The notes beneath the pieces are model-generated. The model was not told the origin of the DNA. It worked only from the letters and a program-made list of their open reading frames with translations, and searched no databases. Source: Methylobacterium nonmethylotrophicum (GTDB taxonomy: Bacteria; Pseudomonadota; Alphaproteobacteria; Rhizobiales; Beijerinckiaceae). Taken from it: a DNA stretch of 64,000 bases. Positions 23,936 through 33,098 of the stretch are shown here, one piece after another (position 1 is the first letter of the stretch; each line of letters opens with the position of its first letter). The DNA lies in NCBI RefSeq assembly GCF_004745635.1, contig NZ_SRLB01000008.1, positions 62,001 through 126,000 of the forward strand, given 5' to 3'. Position numbers and translations under genes: made by a program.

Positions 23936-24357
23936 ACGGCTTTCGTCTTCGAGACCTTGCCGCCCCATCTGCCATCGGGGGGCAGCTTCGGCGACGCGAT
24001 CCTCGCCCGTAGGTACCCGGGCAGCGGCCGCCGGGCAAGACCCCGACGGTCGCGAGTCAGGACCACTCGGAGAGGATCCCGCCGAGCGGGGTGGAGAGCA
24101 AGGTGCCTGTTTTCGGCGATGGCCTCGCGGATGGCGCGCAGGGATGCAGGTGCGTCGGGGATCGCCTCATCCCCGACGCCGCGCCCCACCGCGGACTTAA
24201 GCACACCCTACCCACCCGGCACGCGGGATTGACGCCCTCCGGAAGACGCGGCCTGATCCCGCCCAAGGCCGGCCGCGCAGGACCGGCCCGCGAGGGAGAC
24301 GCACGGGATGGCGCGTAGCGCTGAGCAGGCCGGGGCGATGCCGCGGCGCGGGGCACC
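23936..24357. other. 422-bp intergenic stretch before the MoxR operon
   Basis: Beyond the attachment site the sequence is ordinary GC-rich DNA. It should hold the promoter of the operon starting at 24358. No gene or strong motif is supported. Confidence 0.4.
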
Positions 24358-25401
24358 GTGAGGGCCGGCCTGAACGGACGGGCGCCCGGCCTCGACGGGC
24401 CGGCGCCTGTCCTCGACCGACCGGAGGCCGGCCGCGACGAGGCGGAGGCGGTGCGGGCGCGGCTCCACGCGCTGCGGACCGGCCTGGAGGCGGGCCTGAT
24501 CGGGGCGGCGGGCCTCGTCGAGCGGTTGCTGATCGGGCTCCTCACCGGCGGCCACCTGCTGATCGAGGGGGCGCCGGGCCTCGCCAAGACCCGGGCGGTC
24601 AAGCGCCTCGCCGACGGGCTCGACACGGGCTTCGCCCGGATCCAGTGCACCCCCGACCTGATGCCCGCCGACCTCACCGGCACCACGGTCTGGCGGCCCG
24701 ACGGCGGCCGCTTCGAGTTCCTGGCCGGCCCCCTGTTCCACTCCCTGGTGCTCGTCGACGAGGTCAACCGGGCGCCCCCGAAGGTGCAGTCGGCCCTGCT
24801 CGAGGCGATGGCCGAGCGCCAGGTCACGGTCGCGGGCCTCACCCACCCGCTGCCCGACCCCTTCATGGTGGTGGCGACCCAGAACCCGATCGAGCATGCC
24901 GGCACCTTCCCGCTGCCCGAGGCGCAGCTCGACCGCTTCCTGCTCCACGTCGTGGTGGCGATGCCCGACGAGGCCGCCGAGCGCCGCATCCTCGACCTCG
25001 TCGAGGGCGAGATGACCGAGGAGGCCGCCCCGATGCCGGTGCGCCTCACCGCCGAGGAACTGCGCGCCGCCCGCGCCGCGGCGCTCAAGACCCACGTCTC
25101 GCCGGCGCTGAAGGATTTCCTCGTCCGCCTCGTCGCCGCCACCCGCGGCGGACCGGCGGCGCCCGACCTGCGGGCCGCCATCGAGCACCCGGTCTCGCCC
25201 CGCGGCACCCTGGCGCTGATGCTCGCCGGCAAGGCCCGGGCCTACCTGCACGGGCGCGACCACGTCGTGCCGGACGACGTCGTGGCGCTCGCCGGCGACG
25301 CGCTCGCCCACCGCCTCGCCCTGACCTGGCGGGCCGCCGCCGAGGGGCAGACCGCCCGCGCCCTGGTCGCCGGCCTGCTCGACCGGGTGCACCCGCTCTG
25401 A
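24358..25401 (+). CDS. MoxR-type AAA+ ATPase
   Basis: A 347-residue cytosolic ATPase with a GTG start. Walker A is GAPGLAKT (residues 71-78), Walker B LVLVDEVNRAPP, sensor 1 VVATQNPIE with the MoxR-typical EHAGTFPLPEAQLDRF after it. The C-terminal lid domain is present. MoxR ATPases act as chaperones that mature or activate partner proteins with VWA (MIDAS) domains. It heads a seven-gene operon with very short gaps or overlaps (to 30701), so its clients are most likely the two VWA proteins encoded downstream. Confidence 0.93.
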   Translation: MRAGLNGRAPGLDGPAPVLDRPEAGRDEAEAVRARLHALRTGLEAGLIGAAGLVERLLIGLLTGGHLLIEGAPGLAKTRAVKRLADGLDTGFARIQCTPDLMPADLTGTTVWRPDGGRFEFLAGPLFHSLVLVDEVNRAPPKVQSALLEAMAERQVTVAGLTHPLPDPFMVVATQNPIEHAGTFPLPEAQLDRFLLHVVVAMPDEAAERRILDLVEGEMTEEAAPMPVRLTAEELRAARAAALKTHVSPALKDFLVRLVAATRGGPAAPDLRAAIEHPVSPRGTLALMLAGKARAYLHGRDHVVPDDVVALAGDALAHRLALTWRAAAEGQTARALVAGLLDRVHPL

Positions 25402-25412
25402 AGGGATCGTCC

Positions 25413-26324
25413 GTGGCACCGCCGCCCAGCCCCGACCCGCTCAGCCGTCCCGGCATCGCCGTCGAGGCCGGCGCCCTGATGGGCCTGCGCCACCTCGCCC
25501 GGCGCGGCGGGGCCGGGACGACGCGGGCCCGCGCGGGGCTGCCCGGCGGCATCGTCACGCGGCGGCGCGGGCGCGGCACCGAGCCCGACGACGTGCGCCC
25601 CTGGGCCGAGGGCGACGACGTGCGCCACATCGACCGCAACGCCACCGCCCGCACCGGGACGCTCCACGTGCGCACCCACCACGAGGAGCGCGACCGCGCC
25701 GTGGTGCTGCTGGCCGATTTCCGGCCCTCGATGCTGTTCGGCACCCGCCGGGCCCTGCGCTCGGTCGCGGCGGCGGAAGCCCTGGCGCTCCTCGGCTGGC
25801 GCATCGCCGGCGACGGCGGCCGCGTCGGCCTCTGCGTCGCCGCGGCCGAGCCGCTGGGCCTGCCCCCGTCGGGCGGCGGGCGCGGCATGGCGGCCCTGTG
25901 CGGGGCGCTCGCCCGGGCGCACGGCGCGGCGCTCGCGGCCCCGCCGCAGGCCGACCCGCCCCTGGGGCCAGCCCTGGAGCGGGCCCGCGCCCTGCTGCCG
26001 GCGGGCGGGCACCTGGTGCTGGCGAGCGCCCTCGACGCCCCGGGCGACGGCTTTTCGGACAGCCTCGCGGCCCTCGCCGAGCGGATCTCCCTGAGCCTGA
26101 TCCTGGTGAGCGACGCCTTCGAGCGCGCCGCGCCGCCCGGCCTCTACCCCTACGCGATGCCCGACGGCCGGCGCGGCACCGCCCGGATCGGCGCGACGCG
26201 GCCGGCAGCGGACGACCGGCTCGGGGCCGTCGCGCATCTCGGCCTCACCGCCCTGCGCCTCGACACCGAGACCGGGCCGGAGGGCTTCGTGCCCCTGATG
26301 GAGCGGCTCGATGCCGTGCTGTGA
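25413..26324 (+). CDS. DUF58 domain protein
   Basis: A 303-residue protein with a GTG start 12 bases after the MoxR stop. The DUF58 core is GRGTEPDDVRPWAEGDDVRHIDRNATART, which here appears as RGRGTEPDD, RPWAEGDDVRHID and NATARTGTLHVR. A VWA-like fold follows without an obvious metal site (LLADFRPSM). DUF58 proteins nearly always sit beside MoxR genes and are thought to work with them at the inner membrane. No transmembrane segment is seen in this one. Confidence 0.9.
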   Translation: MAPPPSPDPLSRPGIAVEAGALMGLRHLARRGGAGTTRARAGLPGGIVTRRRGRGTEPDDVRPWAEGDDVRHIDRNATARTGTLHVRTHHEERDRAVVLLADFRPSMLFGTRRALRSVAAAEALALLGWRIAGDGGRVGLCVAAAEPLGLPPSGGGRGMAALCGALARAHGAALAAPPQADPPLGPALERARALLPAGGHLVLASALDAPGDGFSDSLAALAERISLSLILVSDAFERAAPPGLYPYAMPDGRRGTARIGATRPAADDRLGAVAHLGLTALRLDTETGPEGFVPLMERLDAVL

Positions 26325-26745
26325 GGCCAGTCAAGCCGCCCTCGCGGCCTTGCGCGGCCTGCACCCCCCGCCCGATCCGGGGCTGGTGCGGCCCGCGATC
26401 CTGGCGGCCATCGCGCTCGGCCTGGCGCTCGCCGGCCTGGCCGCCTGGCTGCGGCCGCGGCTTCGTGCCCGCCCGGTTAGGCGGGCCGCCCTGGCGGAGC
26501 TCGCCGCCGCCCGCGCCCTGCCGCCGGGCGAGCGCCGCGTCGCCCTGGCGCGGCTGAGCCTGCGCCTCGCCCGCAGCCTCGGGGTCGAGGGCTTGGGCGG
26601 CCTCGACGCGCGCCTGCGCACCGACTTCTTCGGGAGCGGCCCCGGCCGGGTCCTGAGCCAGGACCTCTACGCCCCGGGCCCCGCCCCCGACCTCGCCCCC
26701 GTCGAGGCCGGGCTCGCCCGCCTCGTCGCGTCCTTGCGGGCGTGA
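26311..26745 (+). CDS. DUF4381-like membrane protein
   Basis: A 144-residue protein whose start lies 14 bases inside the DUF58 gene. One membrane helix is at residues about 28-47 (AILAAIALGLALAGLAAWL), followed by a basic segment and a cytoplasmic helical domain (ALARLSLRLARSLG). Position in the operon and layout fit DUF4381, the small partner between DUF58 and VWA genes in Bat-type operons. Its role is unknown but presumably structural in the membrane complex. The exact start is uncertain. Confidence 0.75.
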   Translation: MPCCEASQAALAALRGLHPPPDPGLVRPAILAAIALGLALAGLAAWLRPRLRARPVRRAALAELAAARALPPGERRVALARLSLRLARSLGVEGLGGLDARLRTDFFGSGPGRVLSQDLYAPGPAPDLAPVEAGLARLVASLRA

Positions 26746-26756
26746 GAGGACCCGCG

Positions 26757-27725
26757 ATGGCCGGCCTCGCCTCCCTCGACTTCGCGGCGCCGCTCGCCGG
26801 CCTGCTCCTGCCGCTGCCCCTCCTCGCCGCCCGGCTCCTGCCGCAGCGGCCGGGCGGCAGCGGCGCGCTCGCGGTCCCGGCCTCGATCGTGTCCGGGCTC
26901 GACGGCGGCGGGCGGCTCCGCGTCGGCGCCCGCGGGCGCGGCGCCCTGACCTGGCTCACCTGGATCGCCCTCGTGGCGGCGCTCGCCGGGCCGCGGCTGG
27001 TGCTGCCGGGGGCGGCGCTGCCGGCCTCGGGCCGCGACATCGTGCTGGCCCTCGACCTCTCGGGCAGCATGGAGCGGATCGACTTCTCCCTCGACGGCCG
27101 CACTACCTCGCGGCTCGCGGCGGTCAAGCGCGTCGGCGCCGGCTTCATCCGCCGCCGGGCCGGCGACCGGGTCGGCCTCGTGATCTTCGCCGACCAGGCC
27201 GACGTCGCCGCCGCCCCCTCCTTCGACACGCAAACCGTCGCCCGGGCCCTGGAGGAGGCCGAGATCGGCCTCGTCGGCCGCTCCACCGGCATCGGCGACG
27301 GGCTCGGCCTCGCCCTCAAGCGCCTCGAACCCCTGCCGGGCCCCGCCAAGGTGGTGGTGCTGCTCTCCGACGGGGCCAACAATGCCGGCCAGACCACGCC
27401 GCGGGACGTGGCGGCGCTCGCCCGCGACCTCGGCATCCGGGTCCACACCATCGCGCTCGGCCCCCGCGACCTCGCGGATGCCAACGGCGAGCAGGACGTG
27501 GTCGATTCGGACGCCCTGCGCGACGTGGCGACGACGAGCGGCGGCCGCTTCTTCCGGGTGCGCACCACCGACGACCTCGCGGGCGTGGCCGACAGCATCG
27601 ACGCCCTCGAGGGCGGGCGCGACCGGGCCCCGCCGGTGCCCTTATCCCGCGACCTCTGGCCCTGGCCCGGCGCCGTGGCGCTCCTCGGCACCCTCGCGCT
27701 GCTGCTGATGCGGAGGGCGGGATGA
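26757..27725 (+). CDS. VWA domain membrane protein, BatA-like
   Basis: About 322 residues from ATG at 26757, chosen because GAGAGGA precedes it; GTG at 26742 is in frame. Two N-terminal hydrophobic helices (residues about 10-25 and 62-82) precede a VWA domain with a perfect MIDAS: DLSGSM, Thr in STGIGDGLG and Asp in LLSDGANN. A C-terminal helix (WPGAVALLGTLALLLM) returns to the membrane. It is the most conserved probable client of the MoxR ATPase. The stop overlaps the next start by four bases (ATGA). Confidence 0.9.
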   Translation: MAGLASLDFAAPLAGLLLPLPLLAARLLPQRPGGSGALAVPASIVSGLDGGGRLRVGARGRGALTWLTWIALVAALAGPRLVLPGAALPASGRDIVLALDLSGSMERIDFSLDGRTTSRLAAVKRVGAGFIRRRAGDRVGLVIFADQADVAAAPSFDTQTVARALEEAEIGLVGRSTGIGDGLGLALKRLEPLPGPAKVVVLLSDGANNAGQTTPRDVAALARDLGIRVHTIALGPRDLADANGEQDVVDSDALRDVATTSGGRFFRVRTTDDLAGVADSIDALEGGRDRAPPVPLSRDLWPWPGAVALLGTLALLLMRRAG

Positions 27726-28642
27726 CGGAAGGCCTCACCCTCCTGCGCCCGTGGTGGCTCCTCGCCCTGCCGCTCCTCGGGCTCCTGGCCTGGCGCGCCG
27801 CCTCCCGGGCCGCCCCCCTCGGCGACTGGGTGCGGGCGGTGGAGCCGCACCTGATGGCGGCGCTCGCCGCCCGCGGCGCGGTGCGGCCGGGCCGGCGCGG
27901 CGGCCAGGCGCTCCTCGCTCTCGCGGGGATGCTCGTGGCGCTCGGCCTCGCCGGCCCGGCGCTGGAGCGCCGCGACACCGCGGGCTTCCGCAATCTCGAC
28001 GCCACGATCCTGTGCCTCGACCTGTCGCGCTCGGTCGCCGAGGGCGGGCGCCTCGGCGAGGCCCGGGCCCTGGCGCAGGGGCTGGCCGAGGCCGCCGGCA
28101 CGCGGGCGGTCGCGGTCGTCGCCTATGCGGGCGACGCCTATCTCGCGGCGACGCCGACCACCGACCGCGACAGCCTCGCGACGATCCTGTTCGCCCTCGA
28201 CGGCGCCACCGTGCCGGACCGCGGCAGCCACCCGGCCCGGGCGCTGGCGCTCGCCCGCCGCACCCTGGCGGAGGGCGCGGTGGTGACCGGCGACGTGGTG
28301 CTCGTGAGCGACGGCGGCGGCCTCGACGACGCGGCCGCGCGCGAGGCGGCGGCGCTGGCGCGCGAGGGCCACCGGCTCCACACGGTGCTGGTGCCGGGCC
28401 CCGCCCTGCCGCCCGAAGCGCCGCGGCCGGACGGGGCCGGGCTCGCGCGCCTCGCGGCCTCAGGCGGCGGCACGGCCGGCAGCCTCGACGCGCCCGGCCC
28501 GGTGCTGGCGGCGGTGTCGGAGAGCGTGGCCCGCCACCTCGCGGACGGGGGCTACGCGGTGCTGGCCTGGCAGGATCTCGGCCGCTGGCTCGCCGGCCTC
28601 GCGCTGCTGCCGGTCCTGCTGCTGTTCCGGCGGAGCGCCTGA
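27722..28642 (+). CDS. VWA domain membrane protein, BatB-like
   Basis: 306 residues. The membrane layout matches the preceding gene: helices near residues 8-26, 62-78 and at the C-terminus (LAGLALLPVLLLF). The VWA metal site starts DLSRSV, so D-x-S-x-S is kept, and LVSDGGG supplies the later Asp. The Thr of the MIDAS sits less clearly in a region around VPDRGSHPA, so metal binding may be weaker than in its neighbour. Overlaps of ATGA and TGATG with the flanking genes imply tight coupling. Confidence 0.87.
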   Translation: MTEGLTLLRPWWLLALPLLGLLAWRAASRAAPLGDWVRAVEPHLMAALAARGAVRPGRRGGQALLALAGMLVALGLAGPALERRDTAGFRNLDATILCLDLSRSVAEGGRLGEARALAQGLAEAAGTRAVAVVAYAGDAYLAATPTTDRDSLATILFALDGATVPDRGSHPARALALARRTLAEGAVVTGDVVLVSDGGGLDDAAAREAAALAREGHRLHTVLVPGPALPPEAPRPDGAGLARLAASGGGTAGSLDAPGPVLAAVSESVARHLADGGYAVLAWQDLGRWLAGLALLPVLLLFRRSA

Positions 28643-29466
28643 TGCGGGCCGTCCTCCTGGCGATCGGCGCCCTCGCCCTCATGGTCCTCGCCGTCGAGCC
28701 CGCCGCCCTCGCCCGCCTCCTTCTCGGGGCCGGGCTGCCGGGGCTCGCCGCACAGGTCGCCGACGACCCGGCCTGGCGCGGCACCGCCCTCTATGCCGCC
28801 GGCCGCTACGCCGAGGCGGCGGAGGCCTTCGCCGGATCGCCCTACAACCGCGGCAACGCGCTGGCGCGCGCCGGCGATCTCAAGGGGGCGCTCGCCGCCT
28901 ACGACGCCGCCCTCGCCCGCGATCCGACGGACGAGGACGCCAAGGCCAACCGCGAGCTGGTGGCGCGCCTCCTCGACACGCCCGACGCCCCCGGCGGCCG
29001 CACGGCCGGGCAGGCCAATGCCCGGGCCGACGCGGCGACGCGCTACGCCACCAAGACCGAATCCGACGCCGACGACCCCGGCACCGCCTCGACCGGCGAG
29101 GGTCTGGCCGGCCACCGCGAGGCCTCATCGGCGGCCGACTCCCCCGGCAACGCGAAGGCGGCCCGCACCGGCCGGGCCGAGCAGCGGGCGGTCGATCCCG
29201 GCCGCGGCCAGGCCCGCGGCTCGGCCAGCGACGCGGAAGGCGGCGGGCGCCAGGGCGGCGGCAATGCCAGCGTGTCCGAGGTGATCGAGCGCGAGGTGCG
29301 GCGGGTCTCGAAGAGCTTCGAGGCGCGGGAGATCCGTCCCGACCGGCACTGGCTCGCGACCCTGCCGGACGATCCCGGCCGCTTCGTGCGCCTGCGCATC
29401 CTCGCCGAGCAGACCCGGCGCCGCGCCGCCGGCACCGCGGTGCAGCCGGGGAGCAACCCATGGTGA
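28642..29466 (+). CDS. TPR-containing protein, BatC-like
   Basis: 274 residues. A membrane helix or signal is at residues about 3-22, another hydrophobic patch follows (LARLLLGAGLPGLAAQV), then a TPR-like pair (ALYAAGRYAEAAEAFAGSPYNRGNALARAGD and DLKGALAAYDAALA, here quoted in shorter pieces as GRYAEAAEAF, NRGNALARAG and ALAAYDAALARDP). The rest is a long polar, low-complexity linker rich in Ala, Gly, Asp and Thr, ending in a helical RVSKSFEAREIRPDRHWLATLPDDPGRF-type tail common to these proteins. It probably scaffolds the VWA partners in the periplasm. Confidence 0.85.
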   Translation: MRAVLLAIGALALMVLAVEPAALARLLLGAGLPGLAAQVADDPAWRGTALYAAGRYAEAAEAFAGSPYNRGNALARAGDLKGALAAYDAALARDPTDEDAKANRELVARLLDTPDAPGGRTAGQANARADAATRYATKTESDADDPGTASTGEGLAGHREASSAADSPGNAKAARTGRAEQRAVDPGRGQARGSASDAEGGGRQGGGNASVSEVIEREVRRVSKSFEAREIRPDRHWLATLPDDPGRFVRLRILAEQTRRRAAGTAVQPGSNPW

Positions 29467-30701
29467 GGTGGCTCCTCCTCCTCGTCGCCGCCTCCCCGGC
29501 CCTCCTCACCCCGGCCCTGGCGCTGGAGGACGGCGACCTGACCCTGACCGTCGCGGCCGAGACCGCCGGCAAGGCCGCGCCCTACCCGCGCGAGATGGTG
29601 CTCCTGCGCATCCGCGGCACCTACCGGGCCCAGATCGCGCTGGAGGACTTGCGCCAGCCGAGCCTGCCGCATTTCGGCTGGACCCAGCTCGGCCGCGACC
29701 GCTGGTTCCGCACCGCGATCCAGGGCCAGGAGGCCCGCGGCTTCGAGCGCACCGTCGCGGTCTTCCCGCAAGGGGCCGGCCGCTTCGTCATCGATCCGTT
29801 CGTGCATCGCCTGACCCTCGTCGACAACGGCGAGCGCCGGCTGATCGAGGTACGCTCCCCGCCCCTGCCGCTGGAGGTCGCGGCCTGGCAGGGGCCGGGC
29901 GGGCCGGACGCGCCCGAGCCGTGGTGGCTGCCGGCGCAGGACCTGACGGTGACGGACGTCTGGGAGCCCGAGCCGGAGAACCTGAAGCTCGGCGAGCCGG
30001 CCCGCCGCACCGTGACGCTGGAGGCGCGCGGCCTCACCGCCGACACCCTGCCGCCGCGGCCGGTTTTGCGCACCCGCGGCGTCCTCACCTTCGCCGGGCC
30101 GGTCGAGCGCCAGACCCGCATCACCCCGGACGGGCCGGTGGCCCGGGTGACCTATCGCTGGGACGTGCGCCCCGGCGTGCCGGAGCCGGTCACGCTGGCA
30201 GCGGTTCCGGTTCCGTGGTTCGACACGAAGGCGCGGGTGATGCGCGAGGCCGAGATCCCGGCCCGCATCGTCGGGGGCCGCGCCGCCAAGGCAGCGGACG
30301 AGGCACCGACTCCCCCGGCCTCGCCCTGGCGCGCGGCATTGGCGGGGCTCGCCGCCTTCGGCCTCGGCCTCGGCGCCTGGGGCAGGTTGCGACGCCGCGA
30401 GGCCCCGGCGGGCCCCGCCCTGCGGGCGCTCGCCCGCGCCGCCCGGCGGCGGGACGCGCGGGGCGTCCACGCCGCCCTCGCGGAGGCCGCCCGCCGTGAC
30501 GCAGGCCTCGCCGCCTCCTGGCGCGCCGATCCCCGCACCGGCCCGCGCCTCGCCGCCCTCGACGCCGCCCTGTTCGGGGAGGGTCGCGCCCCGCTGCCGG
30601 ATCTCGCCGGCCTCGCCCGCGATCTCGCGCGCATCCGCCCGCCCGCCTCGGCGCCGGACGCGCTTGCCCCCCTCGACGGGCCGCGGCCGACGCGGCGCTG
30701 A
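29460..30701 (+). CDS. BatD-like protein
   Basis: 413 residues. A signal peptide occupies residues 1-22 (LLLLVAASPALLTPALA). The long periplasmic part consists of beta-rich domains (LTLTVAAETAG, PREMVLLRIRGTYR, LEARGLTADTLPPRP), as in BatD/oxygen-tolerance proteins. One membrane helix is at about 289-306 (RAALAGLAAFGLGLGAW), then a cytoplasmic Ala/Arg-rich helical tail. Its start overlaps the preceding stop by seven bases. It closes the operon that begins with MoxR. In other bacteria Bat operons aid stress tolerance or envelope integrity; that is inferred here. Confidence 0.87.
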   Translation: MVRWLLLLVAASPALLTPALALEDGDLTLTVAAETAGKAAPYPREMVLLRIRGTYRAQIALEDLRQPSLPHFGWTQLGRDRWFRTAIQGQEARGFERTVAVFPQGAGRFVIDPFVHRLTLVDNGERRLIEVRSPPLPLEVAAWQGPGGPDAPEPWWLPAQDLTVTDVWEPEPENLKLGEPARRTVTLEARGLTADTLPPRPVLRTRGVLTFAGPVERQTRITPDGPVARVTYRWDVRPGVPEPVTLAAVPVPWFDTKARVMREAEIPARIVGGRAAKAADEAPTPPASPWRAALAGLAAFGLGLGAWGRLRRREAPAGPALRALARAARRRDARGVHAALAEAARRDAGLAASWRADPRTGPRLAALDAALFGEGRAPLPDLAGLARDLARIRPPASAPDALAPLDGPRPTRR

Positions 30702-31326
30702 GCCGGCCCTCACGGGCGTGATGCCGTCGGCTGCGCGTCCTGCAGGTTCTGTCCGATCAAAGAAAAAGGCGCGACTCTCTCCCCTCCCCACGGGCGGGGA
30801 GAGGACTCGGGGATCAAAGATCCCACGTCCCGTTCAGGGAGCGCAGCAAGCCCGCGCAGCGAACCGCGGGTTCGCCGCGGGGGTGAGGGGGTGTCTCCGG
30901 ATGAGGCTCCTCCGGCACCACCTCCTCACCCTCGCTCCGGCTTTCGCCTGCACTCCTCGCTTGCACGACAGGGTGCAAGCGACCCTCTCCCCGCCCGCGG
31001 CTTGCGGATTCACACAACGGCAGTGCGCATCGCCTCTCCCCGCGGGCGGGGAGAGGGCTCCGGCGACTTTATGGTCGACGGAGCGAGGCGGAGCCGATGG
31101 TGAGGGGGAGGTGCCGGAAGAGCCTCATCCGGAGATACCCCCTCACCCTCGCTCCGGCTTCGCCTGCGCTGGCTGTGTCTCCTGAACGGAGACACAGCCC
31201 TCTCCCCGCCCGCGGGGAGAGGGGTAAACCCGCGCTTCACAGTCTCTGGACAGCCCTGCCCCGTTGCTCGACCGGGACCGGGCCTGCATACCCCCTCGCT
31301 CGAAGCCTGAAGGGTCGCTGACCGCC
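30702..31326. repeat. complex of inverted intergenic repeats
   Basis: Four palindromic units built around CTCTCCCCGCCCGCGGGGAG lie at about 30777-30804, 30984-31000 (half), 31033-31057 and 31197-31222. Between them two longer segments recur: CCTCACCCTCGCTCCGGCTT at about 30926 and 31141 in the same direction, and GGATGAGGCTCCTCCGGCAC at about 30899 in inverted form near 31110-31133. The whole looks like several copies of one dispersed palindromic element nested into each other. No gene is supported in this stretch. Confidence 0.8.
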
Positions 31327-32562
31327 ATGACCGACACTCCCCGCCTCGGCGCCCGCGTGATGGCGCTGATCGACGATCTCGCCCGCCACACCGACGAGCC
31401 CGGCCGGCTCACCCGGCTCTACCTGTCGCCGGCCCACCGGGCGACCGCCGAGGCGGTGCTTGGCCTGATGCGGGCCGCCGGACTCGCGGCCCGGATCGAC
31501 GCCGCTGGCAGCGTGGTCGGGCGGATCGAGGGGCGCGAGCCAGGGCTGCCGGCCCTGGTGCTCGGCTCGCACATCGACAGCGTGGTCGATGCCGGGCGCT
31601 ACGACGGCCCGCTCGGGGTGGCGGCGGGGCTGGTGGTGGCCGAGGAGCTGTCCGGCCTGCCCCTGCCCTTCGCCCTCGAGGTGGTGGCCTTCGGCGACGA
31701 GGAGAACGTGCGCTTCCCGACCTCGCTCTCGACCTCCAAGGCCTGGGCCGGGCAGTACAAGCCGGACTGGCTCGACGGCCGCGACGCCGCCGGCACCACC
31801 CTGCGCGAGGCCTTGCGCGGCTTCGGCGGCGATCCGGACGGGATTCCGGCCCTCGCCCGCCGGCCGGCCGAGATCGCCGGCTACCTCGAGGTCCATATCG
31901 AGCAGGGTCCGGCGCTCGAGGCCGCCGCACAGCCGGTCGGCGTGGTGTCGGCCATCGTCGGGCTCACCCGGGCGCGCTGCACCGTGACGGGCGAGGCCAA
32001 CCACGCCGGCACCGTGCCGATGGGGATGCGCCGGGACGCCCTCGCGGCCGCCGCCGAGATGGCGCTCGCGGTCGAGCGCCTGGGCGAGGGCGTGCCCGGC
32101 GCGGTCGCCACGGTGGGGTCGCTCGCTGTGGTGCCGGGCGCCGTCAACGTGATCCCCGGCCGGGTCGACTTCACCCTCGACGTGCGCGCGCCGGACGACG
32201 CGGATCGCGAGAGCCTGTTCCAGGCGATCCAGGCCGAGTGCCGGACAATCGCCGCGCGCCGCAGGCTCGGCTTTTCGTCCGAGACCTTCATGGACAACCA
32301 GGCGGTCGCCCTCGATCCGGGCCTGCAGGCCGCGCTGGAGCGCACCGCCCGGCGCCTCGGCCACGCGCCCCTGCGGCTGCCCTCCGGCGCCACCCACGAC
32401 GCGGTGGCGATGGCCGCGCTCGGGCCCTCCGCGATGCTGTTCGTGCGCTGCCGCGGCGGCATCAGCCACAACCCGGCCGAGTCGATCACCGTGGAGGATG
32501 CCGACGCGGCGACGCGGGTCCTCCTCGGCACGGTGCGCGACCTCGCGGGCCTGACGGGCTGA
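31327..32562 (+). CDS. M20-family Zn-dependent amidohydrolase (allantoate/N-carbamoyl-amino-acid hydrolase)
   Basis: A 411-residue cytosolic peptidase-fold enzyme. The two-metal ligands are in GSHIDSV, YDGPLGVAAG, GDEENVRF and HIEQGP, with the late His in ISHNPAE. A dimerisation domain is inserted at about 200-315 (TGEANHAGTVPM). This is the hydantoinase/carbamoylase subgroup, which splits a carbamoyl or ureido group: allantoate, ureidoglycolate or N-carbamoyl amino acids. The exact substrate is not evident, since no purine-degradation gene adjoins. I chose ATG at 31327, where homology begins. Repeat blocks flank it on both sides. Confidence 0.9.
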   Translation: MTDTPRLGARVMALIDDLARHTDEPGRLTRLYLSPAHRATAEAVLGLMRAAGLAARIDAAGSVVGRIEGREPGLPALVLGSHIDSVVDAGRYDGPLGVAAGLVVAEELSGLPLPFALEVVAFGDEENVRFPTSLSTSKAWAGQYKPDWLDGRDAAGTTLREALRGFGGDPDGIPALARRPAEIAGYLEVHIEQGPALEAAAQPVGVVSAIVGLTRARCTVTGEANHAGTVPMGMRRDALAAAAEMALAVERLGEGVPGAVATVGSLAVVPGAVNVIPGRVDFTLDVRAPDDADRESLFQAIQAECRTIAARRRLGFSSETFMDNQAVALDPGLQAALERTARRLGHAPLRLPSGATHDAVAMAALGPSAMLFVRCRGGISHNPAESITVEDADAATRVLLGTVRDLAGLTG

Positions 32563-33098
32563 GAGCCAGTTTGATCGTCTCCCAAAGGATTGACACCCTC
32601 AATGTCATTCCGGGGCCGCGCAGCGGAGCCCGGAATCCAGATGCACAGGTGATTTTTCAAGAACACAGGGTGCGTTCCGCTTTATTCTTTCAGAACCTAT
32701 TTGACTGCCGAGAATGGTATAGGATGGACCTGATCTATCCCATCCTCGACCTCATCCTGAGGTGCCGGCGATCGGAGATCGCAGACTGAAAGGAGCCTCG
32801 AAGGAGGGCTCCAGATATCACAGTAATTGCTGGAGGCCTCCTTCGAGGTCAGCCGATCTTCGATCGACTGACGCCTCAGGATGAGGTTGAGAGTGGGATA
32901 AATTTGGTAGGCACGTCAAACAGGCTCTCAGACCTGAGCTTCTGGACTTCGGGCTCCGCTGCGCGGCCCCGGAATGACCAGGAGGGTGTGACGTCTTTAG
33001 TCGCCAATCAAACAGGTTCGGGGTGCTGTAGCCCGCTCGCTGTGCCTCCCTGTCGTTCGCGCCGGCCGCGGAGCGGCCGGCGCAAGAAAGCCCCTACC
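32563..33098. repeat. nested long inverted repeats
   Basis: An outer pair of about 35-bp arms (32606-32640 and 32942-32975, around GGGGCCGCGCAGCGGAGCCC) encloses an inner, imperfect hairpin with arms of about 75 bp (32733-32813 and 32830-32903). The inner arms contain CCTCATCCTGAGG and CCTCGAAGGAGG in both orientations. Such composite palindromes resemble dispersed non-coding repeats or a non-autonomous mobile element. The inner hairpin could also stop transcription from either side. No gene is supported in the stretch. Confidence 0.8.

Noticed and set aside
23377..24204. A 275-codon leftward frame spanning the right attachment site.
   Set aside because: It crosses the island boundary and the tRNA half. 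Only a short internal piece looks protein-like.
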